A stretch of DNA of 28,984 nt, taken from the NCBI GenBank assembly GCA_964630925.1, contig CAZVZK010000131.1, positions 1-28,984 on the forward strand, read 5' to 3'. Made by a program: the position numbers and the translations under genes. The notes beneath the pieces are model-generated. The model saw only the letters and a program-made list of their open reading frames with translations. It did not search any database and was not told where the DNA came from. Within the stretch, counting starts at the first letter, position 1. Each line of letters starts with the position of its first letter. This stretch comes from RGDT01 sp964630925 (lineage in GTDB: Bacteria > Planctomycetota > Planctomycetia > Gemmatales > Gemmataceae). Positions 13,587 through 23,096 of the stretch are shown here, in pieces.

Positions 13587-13934
13587 ATGTTCCCATCCGG
13601 CAAGTGGCGTGGCTTCTGGGAGGCGGCCGGCTGGGGCCGCCGGTGGATGGAGCCGCTCGAATTGCGATTCGACGACGGCCGCGTCGAGGGCGAGGGCTCC
13701 GACTGCATCGGCAGGTTCACCTTCGCCGGCACCCAGTCCGGCGGCGTCGTCCGCCTCGTGAAGCAGTACATCGGAAAGCACAGCGTGAACTACCTCGGCA
13801 GGGTCGATGGCGAGGGCGTCATCGTCGGCCAGTGGACCATCGGGCAGGAGTGGTCCGGCCCCTTCGCGCTCATCCCGCTCATCGAGACCGTCGGCGAGCT
13901 GGAGATCCAGGAGCTGGCCCTCGTCGGCGTGTGA
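13587..13934 (+). CDS. Conserved-looking small hypothetical protein, predicted beta-rich
   Basis: A 115-aa protein I cannot assign to a named family. The ATG at 13587 (MFPSGKWRGFW) fits the upstream promoter; the longer frame from 13536 starts within the predicted promoter region. The sequence alternates Gly and aromatic residues in short strands (GFWEAAGWGRRWMEP, LELRFDDGRVEGEG, GRFTFAGTQ, VRLVKQYIGKHSVNYLG, VIVGQWTIGQEWSGPFALIPL), which suggests a small antiparallel barrel or lipocalin-like sheet; that is inference. No signal peptide or membrane segment. The next gene starts 11 bases after its stop, so they probably form an operon. Confidence 0.65.
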   Translation: MFPSGKWRGFWEAAGWGRRWMEPLELRFDDGRVEGEGSDCIGRFTFAGTQSGGVVRLVKQYIGKHSVNYLGRVDGEGVIVGQWTIGQEWSGPFALIPLIETVGELEIQELALVGV

Positions 13935-13944
13935 GGGCTACTCG

Positions 13945-14316
13945 ATGGACGGCCGACGGGCGACCCTCCTCCGCTTCCTCATCTGGTCCGCCGTCATCGG
14001 CGGGCTGTGGCTCGTCCTCAGTCTGCAGCGAGGGATGGGCCGGGAGCGCATTATCGGTTATCGAGCCGGCTTCCCCTGGGAGTTCGCTACCTGGGATTTG
14101 GACCGGCTCGCCTCGTTCGATCAGTCCGCCCTCACCGCCGATGTCCTCCTCGGTCTTCTCGTTACCTTCGGCGTGGCGGGCCTCTGTGCGTGGTCCGCTC
14201 ACGCTCCGAGGAACTCCAACGCCGTCCCCTCCAGCAGCCTGCCCCGCGTCGCGTCGTCCAGCCCCAGCGAGGCGATCAAGGCCCCCGGCTCGATCTCGCC
14301 CAGGGGGAACGGGTAG
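13945..14316 (+). CDS. Small predicted membrane protein, 3' end overlapping a convergent gene
   Basis: A 123-aa frame from an ATG 11 bases after the previous stop, with GAGGG as a plausible SD overlapping that stop. Two hydrophobic segments are visible: residues ~9-27 (LRFLIWSAVIGGLWLVLSL) and ~66-83 (VLLGLLVTFGVAGLCAWSA). This would put a ~38-residue loop outside or inside the membrane. From about residue 86 the frame runs antisense over the last 118 bases of the ACMSD gene, and the tail (Ser/Pro-rich) looks like chance read-through. The gene may therefore have lost its original stop. No family recognised. Confidence 0.45.
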   Translation: MDGRRATLLRFLIWSAVIGGLWLVLSLQRGMGRERIIGYRAGFPWEFATWDLDRLASFDQSALTADVLLGLLVTFGVAGLCAWSAHAPRNSNAVPSSSLPRVASSSPSEAIKAPGSISPRGNG

Positions 14317-15185
14317 TCCGTTCCCAGCGCGACCCTCTCCGGGCCGGCCAGCTTCAGCAGGTGACGCAGCGCGTCGGCGTCGTGGACGAGCGAGTCGAAG
14401 TAGAACCGCCCGAGCTGCGAGCGGGGCGACGACTTCGCCGCCGTCGCGCACAGGTCGGGGCGGACGTGCCAGGCGTGATCGACGCGCCCGACGATCCACG
14501 GGTAAGCCCCGCCGCCGTGGGCCAGGCACACGCGCAGGCGTGGCAGGCGTTCCAGCACGCCGCCCATGACGAGCGAGGCCGCCGCCAGGGCCGTCTCCGC
14601 CGGCATGCCGACGAGCCACGGCAGCCAGTGCCGCTGCATGCGATCGCGGGCCAGCATGTCCCAAGGGTGGACGAACACCGCCGCCCCCAGCGCCTCCGCC
14701 GCGGCGAAGAAGTCGAATAGGGCAGGGTCATCGAGGTTGAGCCCGTTGACGTGGCTGCCGATCTGCACGCCGCGCATCCCGAGATCGGTCATGCAGCGTT
14801 CCAGCTCGCGCACCGCGTGGCCCACGTCCTGCATGGGCACGGTGCCGAGGCCGGCGAACCGCGTGGGGTGGGCCCGCACCACCTCGGCGATGTGGTCGTT
14901 GAGGACGCGCGACAGGTCGAAGGCGTGCAAGGCCTGTGCCCAGTAGCTGAACATCACCGGCACGGTGGACAGCACCTGCATCGTCACGCCGGCGCGGGCC
15001 ATGTCAGTCAGACGGGCCGAGGCGTCGTAGCAATTCGGCTCGACGGCGCGGAAGAACTTGCCGTCGATGACCATGCGTTTGCAGCCTTCGGGGGAGTCCT
15101 CATAGGACACCCACCCGCCGTAGCCCGTCATCCGTTGAAGGTCCGGGAGGGAGGGCGGCAGGATGTGTGTGTGCAGGTCGATCAT
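14199..15185 (-). CDS. 2-amino-3-carboxymuconate-6-semialdehyde decarboxylase (ACMSD)
   Basis: A 328-aa amidohydrolase-superfamily decarboxylase that converts ACMS to 2-aminomuconate 6-semialdehyde, diverting the kynurenine pathway away from quinolinate. The start ATG at 15185 gives the family-typical MIDLHTHILP; a GTG at 15221 is in frame but would add 12 residues. Zinc ligands are visible at the expected spacing: His5 and His7 (LHTH), His173 (VHPWD), His223 (AHGGG) and Asp290 (GTDYPFPLG). These sit about four to five residues before the equivalents in Pseudomonas ACMSD, and Arg234 (VGRVDH) matches its intersubunit substrate-binding arginine. It lies 81 bases downstream of HAAO, its pathway neighbour. 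Cytoplasmic. The 3' end overlaps the convergent small ORF by 118 bases. Confidence 0.92.
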   Translation of the reverse strand: MIDLHTHILPPSLPDLQRMTGYGGWVSYEDSPEGCKRMVIDGKFFRAVEPNCYDASARLTDMARAGVTMQVLSTVPVMFSYWAQALHAFDLSRVLNDHIAEVVRAHPTRFAGLGTVPMQDVGHAVRELERCMTDLGMRGVQIGSHVNGLNLDDPALFDFFAAAEALGAAVFVHPWDMLARDRMQRHWLPWLVGMPAETALAAASLVMGGVLERLPRLRVCLAHGGGAYPWIVGRVDHAWHVRPDLCATAAKSSPRSQLGRFYFDSLVHDADALRHLLKLAGPERVALGTDYPFPLGEIEPGALIASLGLDDATRGRLLEGTALEFLGA

Positions 15186-15230
15186 CCTAACGGAGGGTCT
15201 CGTCTTCTCTTGGCTGTTCACTTTCTTATT

Positions 15231-15258
15231 GACCCCTGACCCCTGCCCCCTGGCCCCT
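15231..15258. repeat. Four tandem heptamers between HAAO and ACMSD genes
   Basis: GACCCCT, GACCCCT, GCCCCCT and GGCCCCT follow one another at 15231-15258, just past the HAAO stop. No regulatory role can be inferred. Confidence 0.6.
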
Positions 15259-15266
15259 ATGGAAGA

Positions 15267-15770
15267 TCATCCGGGCTGCACCGTGCCGCACTTCTTGCAG
15301 GTGCGGAGGGAGGCGTCGCCGCGCCACTCGGTGAGGGCGGCCTTGATCTGCGCGCCGATGTCCACGGGCTGGAACGCCACGTCATGCACCACCTCGCCGC
15401 ACGGGTGGCAGTACCAGCGGAGGTGGTGGTCCTCGGTAAACGCCTTCGGCTGCTCGACGACGAGGCCGACGGTGTTGGCCGGGCGCTGCGGCGAGTGCGG
15501 CACCTTGGGCGGCAGGAGGAACAATTCGCCCTGGCGGATGGGGATGTCGCGCGGCTTGCCGTCCTCAAGGATGCGGAGGACGATGTCGCCCTCGACCTGG
15601 AAGAACAGCTCCTCCCCGGGGTTGATGTGGTAGTCGGAGCGGCTGTTGGGGCCGCCGACGACCATGACGAGGAAGTTGCTATTGTGGACGCACACGTTGC
15701 CGACGGGCGGCTGGAGGAGGTGGCGGTGTTCGGCGATCCAGGCGTTGAGGTTGATTGGCGGGGCCAGCAT
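15267..15770 (-). CDS. 3-hydroxyanthranilate 3,4-dioxygenase (HAAO)
   Basis: A 167-aa cupin dioxygenase that opens the ring of 3-hydroxyanthranilate to give ACMS, the substrate of the neighbouring ACMSD. The ATG at 15770 (MLAPPINLNAW) gives the usual bacterial length; the longer frame upstream encodes the 9-bp tandem repeat. Iron ligands His48 (DYHINPGEE), Glu54 and His92 (VPHSPQR) are present, as are the substrate-binding Arg44, Arg96 and Glu107. The C-terminus carries the rubredoxin-like second metal site of bacterial HAAO: Cys121 and Cys124 (YCHPCGE), Cys158 and Cys161 (CKKCG). All positions are about three to four residues below those of the Ralstonia (Cupriavidus) enzyme. Cytoplasmic. 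The upstream kynurenine pathway genes are not in the window. Confidence 0.94.
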   Translation of the reverse strand: MLAPPINLNAWIAEHRHLLQPPVGNVCVHNSNFLVMVVGGPNSRSDYHINPGEELFFQVEGDIVLRILEDGKPRDIPIRQGELFLLPPKVPHSPQRPANTVGLVVEQPKAFTEDHHLRWYCHPCGEVVHDVAFQPVDIGAQIKAALTEWRGDASLRTCKKCGTVQPG

Positions 15771-15786
15771 AGCGGGGCCTCCGTTG

Positions 15787-15855
15787 ATGGGACGAATGGG
15801 ACAAATGGGGCCGATGGGACGGATAGATCCCATCGGCCCCATCCGCCCCATTCAT
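15787..15855. repeat. Nine-base tandem repeats followed by inverted copies
   Basis: Four 9-base units (ATGGGACGA, ATGGGACAA, ATGGGGCCG, ATGGGACGG) at 15787-15822 are followed by three units in reverse orientation (CCCATCGGC, CCCATCCGC, CCCATTCAT) at 15829-15855. The array ends 4 bases before the stop codon of the DUF1501 gene. Confidence 0.7.
15807..15840 (-). terminator. Stem-loop downstream of the solitary DUF1501 gene
   Basis: Bases 15807-15819 pair perfectly with 15828-15840 (13 bp) around an 8-base loop. It is formed by the tandem and inverted 9-base units. It begins about 20 bases after the DUF1501 stop on the minus strand, a suitable position for a terminator, though no T tract follows. 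Confidence 0.45.
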
Positions 15856-15859
15856 TCTA

Positions 15860-17332
<1,473 letters not shown>

Positions 17333-17392
17333 GGAATGAGCCCTTCTGCGGTGCGGGTGGGTGGGATGGAGAGCGCGGGCTAGTAGAAGGAT

Positions 17393-17422
17393 ACTATAAC
17401 GGGGCGCCATGCGGGGCGTCAA
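17393..17422 (-). promoter_or_regulatory. Sigma-70 promoter of the solitary DUF1501 gene
   Basis: On the minus strand TTGACG (17417-17422) is followed after 18 bases by TATAGT (17393-17398); each hexamer has five of six consensus bases. It stands out as an AT-rich island. A start near 17386 leaves a leader of about 55 bases before the ATG at 17332. Confidence 0.7.
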
Positions 17423-17584
17423 CGAGGTAAATGGCCGACGCGTGTCATTTGGTCCTGGCCAGCGCCTGACTCGTGCCGATGGGGGAGAGGCACAATCCCT
17501 CCATCGTCCGATGCGTGTGAGGGCGGACGTGGATCGCCGCCGGCGCCCTAAGATGACCCCGCCCTCCCCGCATGGTGCCGTCCC

Positions 17585-18922
17585 GTGAAGCCGACCGACA
17601 TCCGCGTCGAGAGCGTCGCGTTCTCCTTCGAGGATCACCTCTACCGCACGCCCATCAAGTTCGGCGGCGTCGCGCTGGACCGCGTCACCATGCTCGACGC
17701 CGAGGTCCGCGTCCGCACCCGCGACGGGCGCGCCGGCCACGGCCGCGGCTCCATGCCGCTGGGCAACGTGTGGTCGTGGCCGACTCGCAAGATGGAGTAC
17801 GCCGCCACACTCGCGGCCATGAAGACGCTCGCCGGGCGCGTGGCCGGGCTGTACGGCGCCTGCAAGGCCGTCGGCCACCCCATCGACATCACGCACGGGC
17901 TGGAGCCGGAGGTCTTCGCCACCGCGGCGCGGATGGAGCTGCCCGAGCCCATGCCGCCCCTGGCGGCGATGGTCGTCGCCAGCCCCTTCGACGCCGCCCT
18001 CCACGACGCCTTCGGCAAGGCCCTCGGCCTCAACTGCTACCACACCTACTCCGCCGAACACGTCTCGCACGACGTGGGGTATTACCTCGGTGATCGCTTC
18101 AACGGCATCGCGCTGGACGCCGCGTTGACGCGCGAGCCGGCGGAGATGATGCCGCTGTATCACCTCGTCGGCGCCCTCGACCCGCTCACGCCGGCCGACG
18201 TGAAGGCCCCCGTCGGCGACGGCCTGCCGGAGACCCTCGGCGAGTGGATCCATTTCAACGGGCTGACTCACCTCAAAATCAAGCTCAACGGCGACGACGT
18301 CGCCTGGGACGTGGAGCGGGTCGCCGGCGTCGAGGCCGTGGCGGGCGAGGCCCAGGCGAAGCGTGGCGTGAGTGAGTGGCACTATTCCCTCGACTTCAAC
18401 GAGCGTGTCCCGAACGTCGAATCGCTGCTGGAGTTCCTGCGCCGTTTGGAGGGGCGGTCGCCGTCGGCCTACGGACGTGTCCAGTACATCGAGCAGCCGA
18501 CGGCCCGCGACCTGAAGGCGAACCGCCATCAGGTGATGCACGAGGCGTCGAAGCTGCGGCCCGTGGTGATCGACGAGTCCCTGCTGGACCTGGAGAGCCT
18601 GGAGCTGGCCCGGGAGATGGGGTACACGGGGGCGGCCCTGAAGGCGTGCAAGGGGCAGACGCAGTCGCTACTGATGGCGGCGGCGGCCCGGCACTTCGGC
18701 ATGTTCCTGTGCGTGCAGGACCTGACGTGCCCCGGCGCATCCCTGATCCACTCCGCCGGCCTGGCGGCGCATGTGCGGGGGGTGCAGGCCATCGAGGCCA
18801 ACGCCCGCCAGTACTGCCCGGCGGCCAACGCCGCGTGGGACGGGCGCTTCCCTGGGGTCTTCCGCGTGACGGACGGGGGGATGCGGACGGGCGAGCTGAC
18901 GGGGCCTGGATTGGGGACGTGA
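17585..18922 (+). CDS. Enolase-superfamily protein (mandelate racemase/muconate lactonizing type)
   Basis: A 445-aa protein with a GTG start; no earlier in-frame start is convincing. It has the enolase-superfamily layout: an N-terminal capping domain (~1-130) and a TIM-barrel with Lys231-x-Lys233 (HLKIKLNG), three acidic Mg ligands Asp270 (YSLDFNE), Glu303 (YIEQP) and Asp330 (VVIDES), and a late Lys353 (LKACKGQ). Such enzymes abstract the proton alpha to a carboxylate in racemases, dehydratases, cycloisomerases or epimerases; the exact reaction cannot be read from the sequence. It is slightly longer than most members. It is divergent from the DUF1501 gene across a 252-base gap and is not obviously in an operon. 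Cytoplasmic. Confidence 0.85.
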   Translation: MKPTDIRVESVAFSFEDHLYRTPIKFGGVALDRVTMLDAEVRVRTRDGRAGHGRGSMPLGNVWSWPTRKMEYAATLAAMKTLAGRVAGLYGACKAVGHPIDITHGLEPEVFATAARMELPEPMPPLAAMVVASPFDAALHDAFGKALGLNCYHTYSAEHVSHDVGYYLGDRFNGIALDAALTREPAEMMPLYHLVGALDPLTPADVKAPVGDGLPETLGEWIHFNGLTHLKIKLNGDDVAWDVERVAGVEAVAGEAQAKRGVSEWHYSLDFNERVPNVESLLEFLRRLEGRSPSAYGRVQYIEQPTARDLKANRHQVMHEASKLRPVVIDESLLDLESLELAREMGYTGAALKACKGQTQSLLMAAAARHFGMFLCVQDLTCPGASLIHSAGLAAHVRGVQAIEANARQYCPAANAAWDGRFPGVFRVTDGGMRTGELTGPGLGT

Positions 18923-19163
18923 CGGCCTGCCGCGTCTCCGTGCCTCGCCTCCGCCCAAGGCCGCGAGCAGATGGGGCAGACAACACCCCACGTCGCCACC
19001 CCGCACGCACACGCTCCAGGCGGGCGGCACGCTCACGCGGGCCGCGTGGCCGCGCCGCCCTCCCCACCCGCATTCCCCGCAAATCCTCACCCTCACCCCT
19101 CCCCCCATCCGATACAAGACGACGCCCCCGCACAATCCCACCGCACACCCACCAGGCCCACAC

Positions 19164-20273
19164 ATGACACGCGCCACACCCCTCGCCCTCGTCCTCGCCG
19201 CCCTCCTCACGCCGGCATCCCACGCCAACGTCCGCATCAAGGACATCGCCACCCTCGACGGCGCACGCCCCAACCACCTCTTCGGCTACGGCCTCGTCGT
19301 CGGCCTCGCCGGCACCGGCAGCCGCAACCTCTTCACGCAGCAGACCGCCGCCGACATGCTCCAGCGCCTCAACCAGACCGCCCGCATCTTCAACCAGTCG
19401 CCCGCCGACCCGGTCATCCGCTCCACCAACATCTCCGCCGTCATGGTCACCGCCGAGATCGGGCCGTTCAACCGCGCCGGCAGCCGCATCGATGTCAGCG
19501 TCGCCAGCATCGACGACGCCGCCAGCCTCCAGGGCGGCCTCCTCATCCAGACGCCCCTGTACGGCGCCGACGGGCAGGTCTACGCCGTCGCCCAGGGCGC
19601 CCTCACCATCGGCGGCTTCATCGTCGGCGGGCAGGCCGGCACCGTCCAGAAGAACCACCCCACCGTTGGCCGCGTCGTCAACGGCGGCCTCGTCGAGAAG
19701 GAGGCCCTCGGCGAGGTCGTCTGCAAGGGCAAGAGCCGCTTCCTCCTCAAGGACCCCGACTGGAACACCGCCCGCAAGATCGCCCGCGTCATCAACGAGA
19801 TGTGCGCCGGCTGCGCCGCCGCCGAGGACGCCGGCGCCGTCGTCGTCTGCCTCCCGCCCGCCCCCGGCGCCAGCGCCGTCTCCTTCCTCGGCGAGGTGGG
19901 CCTCCTCGAGGTCCGCCCCGACACCACGGCACGCATCGTCGTCAACGAACGCACCGGCACCGTCGTCGTCGGCCACGAGGTCAAACTCGCCACCACCGCC
20001 GTCGCCCACGGCAACCTCACCATCGTCGTCAGCGAGACGCCCGAGGTGTCGCAGCCGCTGCCGTTCGCCCGTGGCCGCACCACCGTCGTACCACGCACGT
20101 CCGTGGACGTCACCGAGACGAAGCCGTTGCTGAACGTCGTTCCCAAAGCAGCGACGGTGGCCGACCTCGCCAGGGCTCTCAACGCCCTGGGCGTCTCGCC
20201 ACGCGACCTGATCTCCATCTTCCAGGCCCTGAAGCGGGCCGGCGCGCTTTATGCCGACATTGAGGTGATCTGA
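19164..20273 (+). CDS. flgI: Flagellar P-ring protein FlgI
   Basis: A 369-aa protein of normal FlgI length. It forms the P-ring around the flagellar rod in the peptidoglycan layer. Residues 1-21 are a signal peptide (MTRATPLALVLAALLTPASHA) and the mature protein begins NVRIKDIATLDGARPNHLFGYG, a typical FlgI start. Other conserved stretches are VVGLAGTGSRN, NISAVMVTAEIGPF, GSRIDVSVASIDDAASLQGG and, at the end, VADLARALNALGVSPRDLISIFQALKRAG, close to the family consensus. First gene of a five-gene flagellar cluster; the 240 bases upstream show no convincing promoter. Presence of a P-ring gene is notable for planctomycetes, whose wall was long debated. Confidence 0.97.
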   Translation: MTRATPLALVLAALLTPASHANVRIKDIATLDGARPNHLFGYGLVVGLAGTGSRNLFTQQTAADMLQRLNQTARIFNQSPADPVIRSTNISAVMVTAEIGPFNRAGSRIDVSVASIDDAASLQGGLLIQTPLYGADGQVYAVAQGALTIGGFIVGGQAGTVQKNHPTVGRVVNGGLVEKEALGEVVCKGKSRFLLKDPDWNTARKIARVINEMCAGCAAAEDAGAVVVCLPPAPGASAVSFLGEVGLLEVRPDTTARIVVNERTGTVVVGHEVKLATTAVAHGNLTIVVSETPEVSQPLPFARGRTTVVPRTSVDVTETKPLLNVVPKAATVADLARALNALGVSPRDLISIFQALKRAGALYADIEVI

Positions 20274-20340
20274 CGCCGCCGCATCGCCGGAAATCACGCC
20301 CGCCGCCGGGCCTTCTCACTCGCCACAGGGGAGAATCAGA

Positions 20341-20694
20341 ATGAGTATCCCTGCGCTCGCCTCCATCGGCCTCACCGCCGCCGACGGCGTCCTCTCCGCC
20401 GGCACGCCGGCCAAGGCCGCCGCCAAGGTGGACGCCGTCGCCAAGGACTTCGAGTCCCTCTTCCTCGGACAGCTGCTCAAGCAGATGCGTCAGACGGGGG
20501 GCAAGGAGGGCGGCATGTTCGGCTCCGACTCCGCCGACGTGTACGGCGGCCTGTTCGACTTCTTCATGGGCAAGCACCTGTCCGATGCGGGCGGCCTCGG
20601 CATCGCCGCCAGCATCAAGGACCAGATCAAGGCAACCACCCCCGATGAGCCCACCCGACCAGACACACGCCCTGCTGTCCCACCTCGAACTTGA
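20341..20694 (+). CDS. flgJ: FlgJ-type rod-binding protein lacking the muramidase domain
   Basis: A 117-aa protein with GGGGAGA as SD. Residues ~30-100 match the FlgJ N-terminal rod-binding domain: VAKDFESLFLGQLLKQMRQT, then GGLFDFFMGKHLSDAGGLGIA. The C-terminal glucosaminidase domain of enterobacterial FlgJ (313 aa in total) is absent, so peptidoglycan must be opened for the rod by another enzyme; single-domain FlgJ is known from many phyla. Sits 67 bases after flgI and overlaps the next gene by 50 bases. Confidence 0.9.
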   Translation: MSIPALASIGLTAADGVLSAGTPAKAAAKVDAVAKDFESLFLGQLLKQMRQTGGKEGGMFGSDSADVYGGLFDFFMGKHLSDAGGLGIAASIKDQIKATTPDEPTRPDTRPAVPPRT

Positions 20695-21097
20695 GGCCGA
20701 TGCCCTCACCGAGGCCGTCGCCGCCCTCGAAGACATGCACCGCGGCCTGCGTACCGCTGGGCGCCCCGGCCTGCGCGCGGCGCACCGCCCGCACGAGCAG
20801 GCCGCCGCCCGCCTCGAATCGCTGAAGCGGGCGCGGGCCGCCCTCGCCGACGCCCTGCGCGAGGCCCTCGTGTCCCCCTCGCCCGAGCTGGCCCGGGCCG
20901 CCGAGCGTGTGCGGGCCCTGGCCCGCCAGGCGGACGCCCTCAACCGCTCGAACGTCCTGATCGCCCGCCGCTGCCTCGCCGTCGTGCAGGACGGCCTGTC
21001 CGCCCTGTGTGGCCCGCCCGCCTCCGCCGTCCGCTACGGCCAGAACGGGCAGACCACGCCGCGTACGGAAGCCCGCCTCCTTGAAGCACGGGGGTGA
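20645..21097 (+). CDS. flgN: FlgN-like flagellar export chaperone
   Basis: A 150-aa, mainly helical protein (Ala/Leu/Arg-rich heptad-like stretches, residues ~8-115) ending with an YGQNGQT motif near residues 130-136, which resembles the conserved C-terminal segment of FlgN. FlgN chaperones hold FlgK and FlgL for the flagellar export gate, and the position immediately before flgK and flgL fits well. The ATG at 20645 lies inside the end of flgJ (50-base overlap, other frame), implying translational coupling. The frame is open further up to 20585, but a start there would overlap flgJ even more. Sequence similarity is weak in this family, so the call leans on context. Confidence 0.75.
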   Translation: MSPPDQTHALLSHLELEADALTEAVAALEDMHRGLRTAGRPGLRAAHRPHEQAAARLESLKRARAALADALREALVSPSPELARAAERVRALARQADALNRSNVLIARRCLAVVQDGLSALCGPPASAVRYGQNGQTTPRTEARLLEARG

Positions 21098-21101
21098 GGT
21101 G

Positions 21102-23078
21102 ATGATCAACTTCAGCTCCGGCGGCGCGATCTCCCTGTACACCGGCCTCTCCGCCCTGACCGCCAGCCAGCGCGGCCTCGACATCACCGGCGAGAACATC
21201 GCCAACGCCTCCACCCCCGGCTACCACCGCCAGAACCTGATCCTCGAGCCGCGCTGGCTGGGCGGCCCCGTCGGCCAGGGCGTGGACATCGACAGCATCG
21301 CGCGGGCCAGGGACCAGCTCATCGAACGCTCCCTCACCTCGCACCAGATCCAGACCGGCCAGAATGACGCCGAGCTGGGCCTCCTGCACCAGCTCGAGAC
21401 GTTGTTCTCCCCCGGCACCGCCTCCCTCGGCGGGCGGGCCGCCAACCTCTTCGGACGCATCCAGCAGCTCGCGGCCCGGCCCGACGACGACACCCAGCGC
21501 GGCGCCGTCCTCGCCGCCGCCCAGGACCTGGCCGGCACCCTCAACGGCCTCGCCGCCAGCGTCGGCGAGCTGCGCGGCTCGTCGCGCCAGTCCGTCGAGG
21601 ACAACGTCGAGCAGGTCAACACATTAGCGAGGCAGATCGCCGGCTTCAACCGCCAGATCCAGGACGCCCTCGTCCGCGGCTACTCGCCCAACGAGCTGAA
21701 GGACCAGCGCGACCAGGCCCTCAACCAGATGGCCGCCCTCGTGGACGTCCGCACCACCGACCAGCCCGGCGGCATGATCACCGTCGTCGCCGCCAACCTC
21801 ACCCTGGTCGGCGGCGCCACCTCGGCACGCCTCGCCGTCCAGGCCGACGCGGCCGGCCTGCTCTCGCTCACCCCCGAGGGCAGCACCGTCCCCTTGACCA
21901 TCAGCGGCGGGGCCATCACCGGGCTGATCGAGGTCCACAACCAGACGCTCCCCGCCTACCAGCAGCGCCTCGACGACATCGCCCGGGGCCTCGCCGCCGC
22001 CCTCGACACCATCCAGGCCACCGGCCTGGGCCTCGACGGCCCGCCGACCTCGGCCCTCGGCGTCCGCGACGTGTCCGACCCCGCCGCCCCCCTGGCCACC
22101 ACAGCCGATCTCCCCGTCCAGGCCGGCGACCTCACCGTCAGCGTCACCGACCTGTCCACCGGCCAACGCACCCTCCTGCGCCTGGCCATCGACCCCGCCA
22201 CGCAGAGCCTGCAGGACCTGGCCACGGCCCTCACCACGGCCACGGGGGGCCAGGTGACGGCGAGCGTGACGGCGGACAACCGGCTACAGCTCCAGGCACA
22301 GGCCGGCTACGCCTTCGACTTCGCGGGCCGCCTGCCGTCCGCTCCGGAGAACGTGGCGATGGGGGGCACCTCGGCGCCCACCGTCACCGGACGCTACACC
22401 GGACCGGACAACGGCACGTACTCCTTCCAGGTGGTGGGCAGCGGCACGGTGGGTGTGACGGCGGGACTGGCCCTGGAGGTCCGCGACACGGCCAGCAACC
22501 TCGTCACCACACTGAACGTCGGGCAGGGGTACACGCCGGGCTCGGCCCTTGCTGCCGGCAACGGCCTGACGGTCCGACTGAGCGCCGGCACGACGGCCGC
22601 CGGTAGTTTCGACATCCCCGTGACCGCCGAGCCGGACACGACGGGCGTCCTGGCGGCCCTGGGCGTGAACACCCTCTTCACGGGATCGACGGCGTCGGAC
22701 CTCGCCGTCCGCGCGGACCTCCTCGCCTCACCGGAGGGACTGGCCGCTTCGCGTGACGGCGGCGCCGGCGACGCATCCAACCTCACGCGCCTGCTGGACG
22801 TGCGAGGGCAAACGCTCCTGTCGGGCCAGACGCTGGAGGAGCTGTCCGCCGACCTCGTGGGCGACGTGGGCCAGGGCGTGCGTGACCGCGAGGACCAGCA
22901 GTCGGCCCTCATGAGCCTTGGGCAGGAGCTGTTCTCTCGCCAGCAGGCCATCTCGGGCGTGGACCCCAACGAGGAGATCGCCAACATGCTGCAATACCAG
23001 CGCATGTTCCAGATGGCCGCCCGCTTCATCGACGCCGTCAACACGACGCTCGACTCGCTGGTTTCGATCCTCCGCTGA
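21102..23078 (+). CDS. flgK: Flagellar hook-associated protein 1 FlgK, enlarged
   Basis: A 658-aa hook-filament junction protein, longer than the ~550 aa of enterobacterial FlgK. The ATG at 21102 lies 4 bases after the flgN stop, with GGGTGAGG overlapping that stop. The N-terminus has the conserved axial-protein pattern SLYTGLSALTASQRGLDITG and ENIANASTPGYHRQN; the C-terminus has VDPNEEIANMLQYQRMFQMA followed by ARFIDAVNTTLDSLVSIL, the coiled-coil ends that form the junction. The middle contains an insertion-like Gly/Thr/Val-rich region, about residues 425-520 (NGTYSFQVVGSGTVGVTAG onward), probably an outward-facing beta domain. Exported through the flagellar secretion system, so no cleavable signal. 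Confidence 0.96.
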   Translation: MINFSSGGAISLYTGLSALTASQRGLDITGENIANASTPGYHRQNLILEPRWLGGPVGQGVDIDSIARARDQLIERSLTSHQIQTGQNDAELGLLHQLETLFSPGTASLGGRAANLFGRIQQLAARPDDDTQRGAVLAAAQDLAGTLNGLAASVGELRGSSRQSVEDNVEQVNTLARQIAGFNRQIQDALVRGYSPNELKDQRDQALNQMAALVDVRTTDQPGGMITVVAANLTLVGGATSARLAVQADAAGLLSLTPEGSTVPLTISGGAITGLIEVHNQTLPAYQQRLDDIARGLAAALDTIQATGLGLDGPPTSALGVRDVSDPAAPLATTADLPVQAGDLTVSVTDLSTGQRTLLRLAIDPATQSLQDLATALTTATGGQVTASVTADNRLQLQAQAGYAFDFAGRLPSAPENVAMGGTSAPTVTGRYTGPDNGTYSFQVVGSGTVGVTAGLALEVRDTASNLVTTLNVGQGYTPGSALAAGNGLTVRLSAGTTAAGSFDIPVTAEPDTTGVLAALGVNTLFTGSTASDLAVRADLLASPEGLAASRDGGAGDASNLTRLLDVRGQTLLSGQTLEELSADLVGDVGQGVRDREDQQSALMSLGQELFSRQQAISGVDPNEEIANMLQYQRMFQMAARFIDAVNTTLDSLVSILR

Positions 23079-23096
23079 TCCCGTGGGAGTGCCGCC

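Noticed and set aside
13303..13771. N-terminal extension of the DUF1553 protein to 13771
   Set aside because: The extra codons pass through the nested palindrome and overlap the start of the divergent gene, while the start at 13303 yields a signal peptide directly before the cytochrome domain.
18923..19163. Promoter upstream of flgI
   Set aside because: No sigma-54, sigma-28 or sigma-70 element of acceptable quality and spacing could be seen.
18396..20297. Minus-strand 633-residue frame across the enolase-superfamily gene and flgI
   Set aside because: It runs antisense to two genes with clear family motifs and crosses the intergenic gap.
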